Assembly (NCBI GenBank): GCA_001600055.1
Contig: BCIV01000007.1
Location: 620,001-684,000 of the forward strand
From: Filobasidium wieringae
Lineage: Eukaryota; Basidiomycota; Tremellomycetes; Filobasidiales; Filobasidiaceae
Reading direction: 5' to 3'
Length of the DNA: 64,000 nt
Shown: positions 36,989 through 49,074 of the stretch, one piece after another
Numbering within the stretch: position 1 is the stretch's first letter
How the letters are laid out: each line of letters opens with the position of its first letter
Translations under genes and position numbers: made by a program
Notes under the pieces: model-generated
What the model was told of the DNA's origin: nothing
Databases searched by the model: none
What the model saw: the letters and a program-made list of their open reading frames with translations, nothing else

Positions 36989-39900
36989 ATGTCGGGCAGA
37001 ATGTTGCCCGGGCTAGCAACCCCTGGCAATGCAACAACCTTCCACGCAGGATCGCAAACCATTCCAGATTTCACTATGGATAGTATAGCCTCGGCTTTTG
37101 ATCCAGAAGCTGCAGAGGCAGAGCAACTGTATAGGCAGAATGGAGGTGTCAGAGGTGGTTGTAAGTGCCGATCAAACGCAATAGCTCATTCCATTTTCAG
37201 CTGATGATATATCCTCACAACGAATCTAAATCTAGCTATGCGAGAACGAACACAGACATCCAGATCCTCAGGTAGCCGTACCCCAGTTCAGTTCAACCCG
37301 CCAGCCCTTACCAACCGGGATTCAACACCAGACATCTCCCAACAAGCTTCCTTACGATCTTCCAGGTCTCGAACCCCTACTGCCGGGGATGGTACGGTAG
37401 AGCAGGAGATAGACCTCGCAGCTTCAGCGAGGCCTTCTTCTCGCCGTTGGCTCACGATCGGAAACGCTACCGCTGAAGATGATACGGACGACTTAATGGG
37501 TCAGAAGTCTATAGCTTCGGAGATCAGTCCGCAGTTCGAGCTGTCGAACGAGGACGCTTTGAGAAGCAGTAAGGGCGGACATCGGAGGAGTGCTACGGGT
37601 GGTCCTGGAGACGTAAGAACAAGACGCCCGCGGGCGTCTATAGCTACTGCCACCACGGAGTCCACGGTTGTCAGGGATGCATACGAACAAAATCAGATGT
37701 CAGCGAAAGAGCAGGCAGAGGTAGGTTCCGCCTGATAAATTTGATCGATGCGCGACTTGACCTTGTCACGGCTTTGTGCTCAGGCAACCAAGAAGATGAG
37801 AGCCGAGAATATGTCCTTCAAGATCGAGATAGAAATGATGAAACTACAACTGCATGGCAAAGTGGGGGAGAGTGCGGCAAATGCTATATCCAATTACATA
37901 ACGGCAAAGGCAGAGCTTGCCCAGCAAAAAGGAGAGTATCTAAAGTTGCAGAGGGCTTCGAAAACCTTGGAAAAAGAGGTTTTGGCTGTGGCTGAAGAAC
38001 GGGACGAGGCTCATAGGGAGTTGGCAAAGTTACGGCAGCGAGATCCAAGGGGCATGGAAGCGCTTCAGAAACAGTTAGAAGACGAGAGAGATGGCCGAGC
38101 TGCAGCAGAAGAGCAGATTAGACAACTGGAAGACGAACTCGACTATGCAGAGCAGAATCGACCTGGTGATCAAAGTCTCGAGAATCTTGCAGTAAGTGCT
38201 CCATTCTTTGCGTTGAGCCTACATGCCATCTGCTGACTGATACCTTGCTTAAGGCCGAGTTGGAAGATATGAAGCAGCAACTTAGCGACGCCATGCAAGC
38301 GCAAGAGGAGTGGAAGACTAGATACGAAGATAACCAGGACTCATATACCGATTTACAAGCAGAACTCGCGCGTGTAATCGATGAAAGGGATCGAGCGGTC
38401 GAGGATCTGGCAACACGTGGAGGTGGCGAAGAGGAGTCTGAGAAGATCACGCAACTGACAGAAGAGCTCGCCGATATAGCTGCGGTCAGTACTTTCGAGC
38501 GCGTAGTCTTTGAGATTTGGAGGCTTACTAGCTTGTAAAACTTAGGCCAAAGCGTCGCTTGAAGCGGAACTAGATGCTATACGGACGGGCGTCAAAGTAA
38601 GGGATGAACAGCGCCTACAGGATACAGAGCGCATCGCCCGTCTCACAAACGAATTGGATCAAACGAAATTGGCCACTTCCAAATTCGGAGAATTCGAGGA
38701 GCAAAATGAAAAGCTAGAACGGTTGTTGAGGATCAAAGAGGATGAACTGCTCAATGCGAAAGAGGTCATTGACCAACTGGAGGACAAGCTGCATGCTCAA
38801 AGTACGCAACTCGACATGTGCGAGAACGAGCTGAACCGATTGGGCCCGAGGTTACGAGACCTCGAGCGCGAAAGGCAAGAATTGGATGACAATATGAATG
38901 AAGCGATGGGTGTAATCAACGATAGGAACGAAACTTTGCAACTCGCACGAGAAGAAATCGCTAATGTATGTTCTACCTGGACTATACGTAAACCAGTCCA
39001 CAAAATGTAGAGCTTACCATCTTGATCTGTTTAGCTTCAAGAAGAGCTTTTCGCAATGACCGATCAGCGAGACAAATTCAAGCAGGAGCTGGTCCAAGCC
39101 GATTCAGATATAGATCGAGTCGACGAAACTCGAGACCAGCTTGAAAATGTTAGCCGATGCAGTATAGTGCTGTACGCATCATCAGGCTAATCACGATTGA
39201 AACAGGATCTAGCAGATATGGAAAATGAGCTCATCTCTGTGAAAGAGATGGAAGCTAGTGCGAAACAAGACTTGGAAGAATACCGGTCAAAGATAGACGA
39301 GCAGTCAAGGAAGCTCGGGGACTTAGAGGTTCGCCATCGCCAAGATCTGGAGATGCACAGGAAATTGGTGCAGGAACGAGACGACGTGCAAAGCCACGTG
39401 AAGCGTTCAGACCTTGCACACTCCGAAGAGACCCGTCTGCTCAGAAAGGAACTAACTTTTGAGATCGAACGGTACAAGCAACTCATCAGCGACAAGGAGC
39501 AGGTCAGTTAGAGGAAGTGATCATGTCGAAGGAACCTTACTGACGTGTCGCATATGAAACTAGAGTAATATGCGATTGACGCAAGAAGTTGAAATAATAA
39601 GAGAGCGAATAGGCGAGCGAGATAGGGATGTGCGCGATCTCCAAAGCGCCTTGAAAGATCTAGAATCGGACAAGAGAAAGATTGGCGACAATCACCTGGA
39701 TGATCGACGATCCCTGGAGCTCGAAATTGATAGAGTGAAACGTGATCTGACCAGGAAGACAGAGGAGTTAGAGAGGGCATACAACGATATCGATCGATTG
39801 GAAAGTGCTATGAGCGAACAGAAGGCCGATCTATCTGATCTTGTGAGTATATAAAAAGAAATACGTAACGAAGCGAGATACTGAGTACAGAAACAAAATA

Positions 39901-41187
39901 GGAGGAAGAAAAGCTGAAGGTTGAAAATCAACTTACGTCAGAGCGACAGGAGCGCCTAAGACTATCAGACAAATCGGTAGATACTGAAAAGGTAAGTCTC
40001 CGGCCTTTTGAGAACACCCTGTTCTGTTAACTAATCTTGCTCAAACAGGCGGCAAGACGAGCGGAAGCCGAACTTGATTCCCTGCACGACAAGATTGCCG
40101 AACTCGAGAATTCTGTTAACAATAGCAGAACATTGACGCCCCGCAAAGTTAGCGATGTCGCTCAGAAAGACGCTATGGGCTTGCTACAGAATATCTACAT
40201 AAAAGTGGCTAAGATCTGCGGAATAGAGGTGAATACCGTGTGGCACCCCTTTGTTGATTGGTAGTATCTAACCGGACACATGTTTCTAGGAGCACGGAGT
40301 TCCGAGCAACTTCGCTACTCTAAAGGATAATCTTCTTCGCAGAGTTCGACAGATGCAGTTCACAAATTCCGAATGGGAAAGGCAAATTCGCGCACTGGAG
40401 ATTCGATTAGAGTCGCAGACTTCGTGAGTTACCTATTTACATCTTGCAACATGGTGGTGATTCGTGCTGAAGCCTGACATGTTCGATTATACAGCGCGGT
40501 CTCGCGTGAGCTGGACGCGAAGAAGAAGCTTCTTGACGGAGTCGAGCATTCCGTCCAGAAGATGGCTCAGACGAAATTGTCCTGGAAAACGAAACTGACA
40601 ATGAAAGACGATGAAGTGGCTGATCTGCGGGTGAGTGCATGAGAACGTATCTGCCAAAAAGTTCTCAGTCTGACTGAAGCTTTTGACGCATGACCTCAGG
40701 CGAGATTGAAGGACTTGCAGTCTCAGCTATCATCTCTGAAGATAACGACCACCTCTGAATCCTCTACTGAGATCAAGACGCTACAGTCTCGAGCGACGCA
40801 TGCTGAGAAACGAGCTGGAACACTCGCCAACCAGCTCTCGGCGTTACAGGAGTCAAGTTCGTTACAGGATAACAAGCATCAGATGGCCGTGAACAAGTGG
40901 GAAGCTCGAGTGAGGGAGTACGAGAAGAGGCTGAGAGAGGCGGGAGAAATGATCAAGGTCGAGAAGCAGGGCGGGAAGGAGAGGGTAGCGGAGTTGGAGC
41001 AGCAATTGAGGTGCGCATCGTTTTCTCTCTTAGTAATTGGAATAGCCACTGATCGAGAAATCGTTCCCCTACAATCTACAGGGCGCTAGCTGCGCAAAGG
41101 GACGCAATCAACGCAAAGACGGTCCGTCTAGAATCCATCATGAATGCAGCAGGAATGGGCCGAAGAGAGGATCCAGATGCCTTGTAG
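36989..41187 (+). CDS. Long coiled-coil protein, possible CM1-type spindle-pole/MTOC protein
   Basis: A protein of more than 1,000 residues. The N-terminal about 200 residues are Ser/Thr/Arg-rich and disordered (SRSSGSRTPVQFN; RRPRASIATATT). Then comes KKMRAENMSFKIEIEMMKLQ LHGKVGESAAN, which resembles the centrosomin N-terminal motif 1 (CM1; K-x-E-N-F-x-L-K-x-x-I-x-x-L-x-E-x-L) that recruits gamma-tubulin complexes in Mto1/Pcp1/Spc110 relatives. Almost everything after is heptad-type coiled coil, e.g. EEQNEKLERLLRIKEDELLN, with a break near 40090-40330 (SRTLTPRKVSDV). The gene ends LESIMNAAGMGRREDPDAL at 41187. Ten or more introns. The coiled-coil nature is certain; the CM1 assignment is tentative, and myosin-like or nuclear-envelope coiled-coil proteins are alternatives. 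Confidence 0.72.
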
Positions 41188-41437
41188 GCAGATCACGTGT
41201 ACTATATTAACCCTGGAGATCCGTGTATTTCATACCTGTAGAGAATTCGACTTGACTTCCGAACGATGGCCGATTGAGGAATTGGATGATTAACCATGCG
41301 ATTAATGATGCGGAAATGTCAAGCGAGGAAATGGTATACAACCCAAAAGAATAATCATCAATCGTCTCATCCTATTCTTAACCCCGTGAGAGAGCGCTTT
41401 CACTGCTTCGAGGTTGAGTCTGATCAGAGCTTGTCGG

Positions 41438-41981
41438 TTACGAGGTGAAAGCCTTGAAAATCCTGGCGGTGATGTGCAGGAAGAAGATCGAGGCGATGAA
41501 GACGAGAGCGAGAACGATGACGACATAGGGATCACTGATCGTAGGTAAGAAATCAAGGATATCGTCAATCAGCATAACAGCCTTCGATGGATTGACGCTA
41601 ATTGCAGCTCGAGATCCTGATATCGCTTTCTTTCAACTCACACTTGAAGACCGTTCTCCCCCGAGTCCGTGTAAAGCTTCAACATGGTATTGCTTGAACC
41701 TCCTGCACCGGCCGCACGGGTCGAGTTGGGCTTGGGCGCCGTTGGTGCTCGTCGTCTACAGAGAGATGCATCCGGATTATGATCAGCACATATTCTTCAC
41801 GGTTGTTGACTGATGTACAAAAAGCTTACCGGACGGCATTGGCACCAGGAGGGCGGGCGACGGCGGAAGACGAACCGGTCTTGGCGGATGGAGAAGCAGG
41901 TCGGACGAGGTCGGACTAGAAGATGACCGCGAGCACGCTTTAGCAATGATTGAACCGGATCGTTCATGGGGCACGTACCAT
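41438..41981 (-). CDS. SBH1: Sec61 complex subunit beta
   Basis: Small tail-anchored translocon subunit, about 100 residues. Cytosolic part MSDLVRPASPSAK and RPPGANAV, then RRRAPTAPKPNSTRAAGAG, GGSSNTMLKLYTDSGENGL (the SxxNMLKLYTDD Sec61-beta signature), and a single membrane anchor DPYVVIVLALVFIASIFFLH ending TARIFKAFTS. The first coding exon consists of the ATG alone (41979-41981), followed directly by gtacgt; three further exons. Divergent from CDC8 with 266 bp between starts. Confidence 0.93.
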
Positions 41982-42247
41982 TCTGTTGTTTGTTTCTGAT
42001 CTGAGGCGTTGGTGGTTACAAGATGGGATAGATTTCTGAAAGGGGAGAGAGATTAGTAGTACTCCGTCACCTGAGATGATGGATGTTGAGTTGTTGGTTG
42101 CTGGCGCGATATCAGAGCCTGACATTTATTTCAGGGGACTTTGGTGTTGTGGTTGATTCATAGACGTTCTATCTATACCTCGACGATTGCAGCGTTACCA
42201 GCTGCCAGCGATCTCTTGTAGTTTGCAGCACAAACTTACAAACAAAC

Positions 42248-43124
42248 ATGTCGAAGAGAGGTACATTCATCGTGTTCGAAGGTTTAGACAGATGCGGTAA
42301 ATCGACTCAAGCCGCCCTGCTGGAAGAACACCTTCGCGCTCAAGGACATAAAGTCAGATCACAGAAGTTTCCCGGTAAGTCCTCTTATTATCGATCACAT
42401 GGGACTCGTCATGACATTCTACTGAAGAGCCGGTTATGATTCAGGATAGATCGGACTACGCCTATTGGGAAGATGATCGATGGGTATTTGAGGAATACGA
42501 CGGATATGGATGATCGAGCTATTCATCTGTTGTTCAGTGCGAATCGATGGGAGTGTGCGTGAGTGATATTGAACGGGTGTTGTGCTGGGTGGATTGGAGG
42601 GGCTGAGATTTCCGCCTTTCGAATGGTCAATAGAGCGGCTATCGAACGTGATCTGGCTGATGGGATCAGTGTTATCGCAGACCGATACGCTTTCTCAGGA
42701 ATAGCATTCTCCGCTGCCAAGGTGAGTTGTACCCGTCTCCCTCCCTTTCTCGCATCCTCTCAACTAATGTCCGTTTCTCTCTCTCTATGACCAGGGCCTG
42801 CCATTCGACTGGCTCTTGACACCCGACAAATCCCTTCCTTCCCCCGACATAACCCTCTACCTTACCCTACCCCCTTCTGAAGCCTCCGCCCGCTCGGACT
42901 ACGGTCAAGAGAGGTACGAATCCCTTTCCATCCAAACCCGGGTCCGGGCGGAATTCGATCGGGTCGCGGAGCGGGTTCAATCGAGTGAGGTGAAAGGGAA
43001 TGGGATTTGGGTTGGGGTCGATGCTGCTGGGACGATCGAGGAGGTTAGGGAGAGGATATGGGGTCAGGTCGAAGGGGTTTTGGATGGGGAGAAGGGAGAG
43101 GTTGGGAAGTTATGGAATGATTAG
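42248..43124 (+). CDS. CDC8: Thymidylate (dTMP) kinase
   Basis: Phosphorylates dTMP to dTDP for DNA synthesis. P-loop FIVFEGLDRCGKSTQAALLE, the substrate loop KFPDRTTPIGKMIDGYLR (restored after splicing to the acceptor near 42448), HLLFSANRWE, the DR(Y/H) motif IADRYAFSGIAFSAAKGLP, and PDITLYLTLPPSEASARSDY with the following LID-type Arg region. Length about 210-215 residues, usual for eukaryotic TMP kinases. Three introns. The C-terminus ends GKLWND. Confidence 0.95.
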
Positions 43125-43212
43125 ATGGGGGTTATGTGATTACGATGGAGAGACTTGGACACCCTATACAAGATTATACACTTGCAGATCATGCTGTTGG
43201 AACTGCCGCGGA

Positions 43213-44066
43213 TCATTTTTTGCTCCTGATTACTAGGAGAGCTACGATGATGACCAAGACGACCAGGCTTATGAACCCTCCGAGCGCTATCGTACAGTAT
43301 TTCGCCCATCTCAATTCCGCCTATACGATATCAAAGTCAGTCATCATTGCAAACGGACACGATCGTCGCGACTCACCTTGCGCATGATCTCCACTTTCTC
43401 ATTCAAGACGATCCTCTCCCTCTCCTTCTTCCCCTCCTCCTCACCGGATCTCAAACCCAACCCGTTCGACCCAGCTTCGTTCCTCATCGCCCAATCCGCT
43501 TCAAAATCCTCCTCGTATACTTTAAGCGGGAGGCATAGGATGACGCTTCCTAAGATCCAGAGGAAGGGGAATAAGAACCCCCAGAAGAACAGAGTCCGTG
43601 GGAGAGTGTGCGGTTCGGTTTTGGGCGTTTGGTTGTAGGCTGGGAGAGGGAGGGAGGCGCTGGGGCTGATGGATGAGGAAGAGGGGGATGAGGGGGGGTA
43701 GGAATAGGTCGGGGGTGGAGTGGAGTTGTTACGGTTCGGGATGAGGTCTTGCGAAGGAACAATGGCACTAAGTACATAGGCAGGAGGTTTGACGAGGACC
43801 ATGGTGGACGGGCTGAACGGAGCGGTCGCGGCCGCGGGGTCTACCGGGGCGATCGGGTTGTCGCTCAAAGTCGACGTTTGTGGGAGGGGAAGCTCTTCTT
43901 CCGCAACATAAGGGATGGGTTTACGAGGAATCATATAGGTCGAACCGGAGCTGTGTCTTCGGATGTTTTCAGGTCGAGTGGGAGAGAAAGATGTGGGTGG
44001 GGTGGTAGATACGATTTCGGTGCTCGACATCTCGGACGTGATTGTAGTAGTAGTGTTGATAGACAA
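43213..44066 (-). CDS. Serine/proline-rich protein with two C-terminal membrane segments
   Basis: Unrecognised. The N-terminal about 140 residues are Pro/Ser/Thr-rich with PPAY and PPPTYSYPP motifs (PPxY-type, potential WW/Nedd4 ligands). The sequence then passes a hydrophobic segment LFFWGFLFPFLWILGSVILC, an acidic/basic linker (VYEEDFEADWAMRNEAG; EEEGKKERERIV), and, in the last exon, CTIALGGFISLVVLVIIVAL ending VIRSKK. The KK near the end could be an ER-type tail. This layout is shared by serine-rich membrane proteins seen in basidiomycetes, whose function is unknown. Start at 44066 or the in-frame ATG at 44030. One intron, between MRK and AELRWAKYC. Confidence 0.75.
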
Positions 44067-44569
44067 ATCGGTAGTGGTAGTGACGGTAGATAGTATAATG
44101 GTGAAGAGACAGTGCTAGTGTTGTAGGATGAGAGTCTGTAATATCCATCAAATCAACCTGGCTCCTCCTGATGTAAAGCCCTTTATACTGCCCTCGAGGC
44201 CAGGGAGCAAGGCCTTTGGGTGTCACTATTCCCATCATCAAACTGTGACCTTTATAGCGTCAACGAGAGCGAGTACAGGAATGAGCGAACGATCATCATC
44301 GTCGAATCGTCAATCAAGAAACTTTGACGCTTTGACGAGGTTTATGAAATGATGAGAATCACGCGTTTCACCCGTTTCAGAGCGCGTTCAGGGCGTTTCA
44401 GGGTAAAACAAACCGTCGATCAAGCCGGCGCGTCAGTTGGGTACTCGTCGTTCACTTCTCATGCCTTTCGCAATGATCGATCATGACTGTCCACAAACCG
44501 GCTCTCGCTTCTGACGTTCACAAAACGATACGCAGCAAGAGAGGAATGATGATCGAATCAATACCCCAG
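44067..44569. promoter_or_regulatory. Promoter of the serine-rich gene with CGTTTCA cluster
   Basis: About 500 bases upstream of the minus-strand serine-rich gene and downstream of ZNG1. At 44363-44405 four copies of CGTTTCA or CGTTCA occur within about 40 bases. No gene seen. Confidence 0.5.
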
Positions 44570-46351
44570 CTACAACCCCAACCAACCTCTCAACTTTTCT
44601 TCCCATTCCCCCCGATCCCCCAACTTGCGTCCGATCAGTACCAACTTTCCCTCCTCGACCTCGTCCTTTCCCTCCCGTTTATCCCCTAATCTGTTGAGCT
44701 CGAAGATATCCCGGACGCCTTGGAGGACATAGAGTCCGCCCGAATGGGTAGGGAACAATCCTTTTGTCCGTAAGATCTCGAATGTTTCTTCTTCTTTGGA
44801 TCCGTTCTCGTTCGTCCCGGACGCTAATGAAGGTATGTCGTCGGTGGCGCCTTTGGTGGTGGTGGTGGTGGTGACGGCGGAAGGGAACTTGGAATCCCAA
44901 TGAACCGCTTGTAAGAACGATTCCAGCCTGTCCAACGTCGTCTCGGGAATAACAGGTATATTCAAAACGATCGAACCGATCCCGTCCAAATGACCCGCAT
45001 GGTCTCCATGTCCACGATTCTCATCGCGTTCATGCTCATGCCCCTCTTCCCCCTGTTCCCGCTTTTCCGGATCTCGTCGCGAATGAGAGCCAGTATCTAA
45101 CCGTCCCAAAACCCCATCCAAATCGAGGTCCTTGTTCACCCCATAACTGCCTATCCCGAATACGTCTTGAACGTTGATATTACTGCGTAAGGTCCGACGG
45201 AACAGGGCTGTCGGGTTGATCCGTCTGTCGCAATCCAGCCGTAAAGCAGAGAGGCGGGGAGGGTGCGAATGAGAAAACGAGGTCGTAAGCATATCGAATC
45301 AATTGTGTGAGGGAGGAAAGGACGGACCGGATTTGAAGCTCGATCTCGTCCAAGGCTTGGGGAGTGACCAGATCGATCTTGTTCAGCAAGATCACGTCGG
45401 ATGCGGCTATCTGTCTGTTCCCCGTTTCAGTTGGATTTATAGGTCCGCGATTCCAGGGGTTAGACTCACTTTTGACAATCCACCCCTTCTTTCAATTGCT
45501 ACCCTCCCGTAAAACGACGAGAGCTGATCAGTATCACTTGCATCCGAAGGACGGAAAGGGAGACTGACTTGTAGGATATTCCGACTGTCTACTACACAGA
45601 CTACCCCGTCCAACTTGAGATGTCCACCCATCTCCTCATTCGTCCAAAAAGTCCGGGCGATCTCTCCTTCTCAAGTGCCCATTCCAGAAACACAAATGAC
45701 CATAAAAATCAACATCAACATCATCGAACATCAGCGAGATGAACCTCGTATCGACTTACCTGGATCAGCCACCCCCGTCAATTCCACGACCACCCGATCT
45801 ATCCCGGTCTGTTCTAGCAACATGTTCTCTATGGCCGCTATACCTGGTTCTTTTATACTACAGCAGAGACAACCGTTAGGGAGGGAAAGGAATTGGGTCT
45901 CTTCCGAGGAGGAAGAGGTTTGGGGGGTGAAGGACATTGAGGTTGCTGAGCGGTAATCAGGAACTCAAGGTCAGTCAGACAGGTTTTGAGCTGGGAAGTG
46001 ATAAGAGAGGAACGGACATTCTATATCGGTACTATCCCCGAAATCTAACGTTCCGAATCAGTCATCCAGATCAGCCTTTACCCCATACATCAAGCGTGAT
46101 CAATGGAGAAGAAGACGCACCATTCATACAGACGGCTATCCTATATCCATGCTGAGCAGTCAATATGTACTGGAGTAGTGTCGTCTTTCCGCTTCCTAAG
46201 TAACCGGTGAGGAGTGTTATGGGGATCACTCGGTCAGGAGTTCTGTTAAAGACGATCGAGTATCAGCGATGGGCTCGGCGGGATCGAAGCGAGCTTACGG
46301 AGAGGAAGGTGTTAACTCTACCAGATCTGGAGGGAGTTCATCAGTTTCCAT
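44570..46351 (-). CDS. ZNG1: CobW/ZNG1-type zinc chaperone GTPase
   Basis: COG0523 G3E GTPase. In eukaryotes ZNG1 delivers zinc to methionine aminopeptidase. Walker [17 protein letters not shown], the CxCC metal motif [49 protein letters not shown] and the NKxD motif [15 protein letters not shown] are all present. A His/Glu-rich loop ([20 protein letters not shown]) sits before the CobW C-terminal domain, which ends with [19 protein letters not shown] and ENKL-type charged residues. The N-terminus [13 protein letters not shown] resembles, in degenerate form, the CPELVPI motif that docks on MetAP in animals. Seven or so introns. Divergent from DBP8. Confidence 0.92.
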
Positions 46352-46447
46352 TTCTGTAGAATTGAAGAATCGTGTCGAGCTGGTTGTTGCCCGATTGTTC
46401 AATGAGAGATATAGAAATGGTAGATATGACGAACCCATATCATCCTA

Positions 46448-46504
46448 GATAAACGTCGCCTCATACCAAAAGGTGGAGGTCACTTATTGATAAACGTCGC
46501 CTCA
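46448..46504. repeat. Direct repeat GATAAACGTCGCCTCA x2 in the ZNG1/DBP8 divergent promoter
   Basis: Identical 16-mers at 46448-46463 and 46489-46504, 41 bases apart start to start, in the 263-bp gap between the two divergent starts. They could be paired binding sites or a small duplication. Confidence 0.85.
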
Positions 46505-46614
46505 CCTTGATTTTATGGACATCTCTGTACACTGTAAACACATTTCAACTCGAGATCGCCTCTTCCTTCTCGACTCGTTCACTTCTCCTTCATCTTGCAA
46601 TACAACCACGAGAC

Positions 46615-48713
46615 ATGCCTAAACCCACATCAGATTCAAGTAGGCGCAGAAAAACGGTGCCTCCAGCGGAAGATCCGAGTGGAACGGAGCTGAATAGCGG
46701 GTTACTGGATCAGGATGCGGTTAGGAGACACATGATGCAGCTCATGCAACAGAATGTTGCGAAAGACGACGAAGATTCAGGGAGTGATAGCGGGAGTGAG
46801 GAGGAAAGTGATGATGAGGAAGAAGAGAACGATGGAGTGAAGCAAGAAGAGGGGGCAGGCGATGGTGGACTGGAAAGCGATGAAGAACCAGCCCCGCCTT
46901 CCAAATCCGTCAAACCAGAACGATCACCATCACCTATACTTTCCAAACAAATCCCCGCTCCAACATCACGTATAACCCAGCTCAATCGTACTTCCTCCAC
47001 CCCCCTCCCCCTCCCTCCAGCTTCATTCCAAGCCCTCTCCCTCTCCCCATCCCTCATATCGACCCTCAAATCCATCCGTATCTCATCCCCAACAGAGATC
47101 CAAAGAGCTTGTATCCCTCCTATCCTACAGGGTCGGGACTGCGTGGGAGGAGCAAAAACGGGTAGTGGAAAGACAATGGCTTTCGCTCTTCCAATATTAC
47201 AGAGGATCGCTAGGGATCCATTCGGAATTTGGGCAGTGGTCTTGACCCCTACTCGGTGAGCCTGGACTCGTTCTTTTTTGCTCCTTGTCCGATCCTAATT
47301 GGAATGGAGACTTTTTCAACGACGTACAGAGAGCTGGCTTACCAACTTTCAGAACAATTCATCATCCTCGGTCGACCGCTCGGGTTGACTACGACGACGG
47401 TGGTAGGGGGAATGGACATGATGAAACAAGCTAGGGAATTGTGTGATAAACCTCATGTGGTCGTCGCTACACCTGGACGGTTGGTCGATTTGATCAGGAG
47501 TAGTAGTCATGGGCAGTGGGATTTGAGGAGGGTCAAGACTATTGTGAGTTGCGGCTGAGAACATGAGGGATGGTTGGTGAGCGATATTCGGTACTGACGA
47601 TCGCTGGATCTCGTGCGACAGGTACTGGACGAAGCCGATAGACTCCTAACCCCAACATTCGCACCCGATCTCTCCTTCATCTTCTCCTCCATCCCAGAAG
47701 AACGCCAAACCTGTCTCTTCACGGCGACAATCTCCCCCGAGATCGAAGCCCTCGTCGCTCGTCCCCCGCGACCAGGGAAACAGAAACCTTTCGTACACCG
47801 GGTAGAGAGCGAGACGTTGACGGTGAAAGGATTGAAACAGGAGTATCTGTTCTTACCCGCTCATGCCAGGGATCCTTATCTTTATTATCTACTCACCCAT
47901 CCGCCCAAGTCGATCAAGCATTTGAGACATCGACAGGCGGTCGATGAGGAACGAGAGAGGGAAATGGGAGGTAGGGTAAGTAAGAAGAGGAAACAAACAG
48001 AGGAGGAGAGGGAGGTGGAAGAAGCGTTGAAGAATATCCCATCGACAATCATCTTCACTCAACGATGTACCACCGCTCATCTTCTCCATCTCATCCTGAC
48101 CGAATTGGAAATCCCTTCAGTACCCCTCCACTCCCACCTGACTCAACCTCAACGTCTAGACTCCCTCGCTCAGTTCAGGGCAGGAACGGTACCGGTCCTA
48201 GTGACGACCGACGTCGGGTCGCGTGGTCTGGATATCCCCGAAGTGGCGCTGGTCATCAATTGGGATTGTCCTAGGACGGGACCCGATTACGTTCATAGGG
48301 TCGGAAGGACGGCGAGAGCAGGGAGAGGCGGGTTGGCCGTGACGATCGTCACGGAAAGGGATGTGGATTTGGTCAAGGGGATCGAGGATATGACTAGTGA
48401 GTTTTCACATCGATAAGGCTGGATTTGGAGGGCGGAGACTCATGAGGGGAATGGTTCTTTCAGAGGTCACGCTGGAAGAGATGCAATTACCTGAAGACGA
48501 CGTTTTGGAAAAACTCAACTTGGTCTCTACCGCACGTCGGGTAGCCAATCTCGTGAGCCCGCCACCTCTATCTGACTCGTATACTCGCGACCCAGTACTC
48601 ATATTCTTTCAAATCAGGCCATGCAAGACTCAGGGTTTGGAGAGAGACAGGCGATCAATAAGGCCAAAGAGATCAAGCGACGGAAACGGGATGCCAAGAT
48701 GGCCAGGGCGTGA
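46615..48713 (+). CDS. DBP8: DEAD-box RNA helicase DBP8 (40S ribosome biogenesis)
   Basis: Nucleolar ATP-dependent helicase. After an acidic N-terminus ([19 protein letters not shown]) come the Q motif [18 protein letters not shown], motif [13 protein letters not shown], Ia TPTRELAYQL, Ib [14 protein letters not shown] box VLDEADRLL (joined across an intron near 47549-47621), motif III SAT-type LFTATIS, motif [21 protein letters not shown] and motif [15 protein letters not shown]. The insert [18 protein letters not shown] between the RecA domains and the C-terminus [15 protein letters not shown] are typical of Dbp8. Start at 46615 ([13 protein letters not shown]) preferred over 46507. Four introns. 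Confidence 0.93.
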
Positions 48714-49074
48714 AGGGCTCGATTGACGGGGTCAGGGTCTGTATAATTAGATTGTATACCATGTACTTCGTACGATTTTGATGATAGCATCGCCATTGGG
48801 CATCTGATAAATCGCTCAGTCTCTTCGCTGACACAGACGAATCCCTCGGTATAGCGATTGTGCTTCTCTTTGCGGGAGAGGTTTCATGATCTTTCATCAA
48901 TCCTATGTCGAATACTGTACACTCTGATCTAAATGATGCTATTTACGATTGATCTACTATGAAGGTGCGTGTTGATACAACATTATCTTCCGGTGAATTA
49001 AACAAAGACTGCGTGTCAAATGTCTTCCACTTTCCTCATGGCCCAAGATTGAATGTCGATTTGTATCCATCCAA
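48714..49074. other. Convergent 3' region, DBP8 / PIM1
   Basis: 360 bases between two convergent stops. No gene seen; should hold both terminators. Confidence 0.5.
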
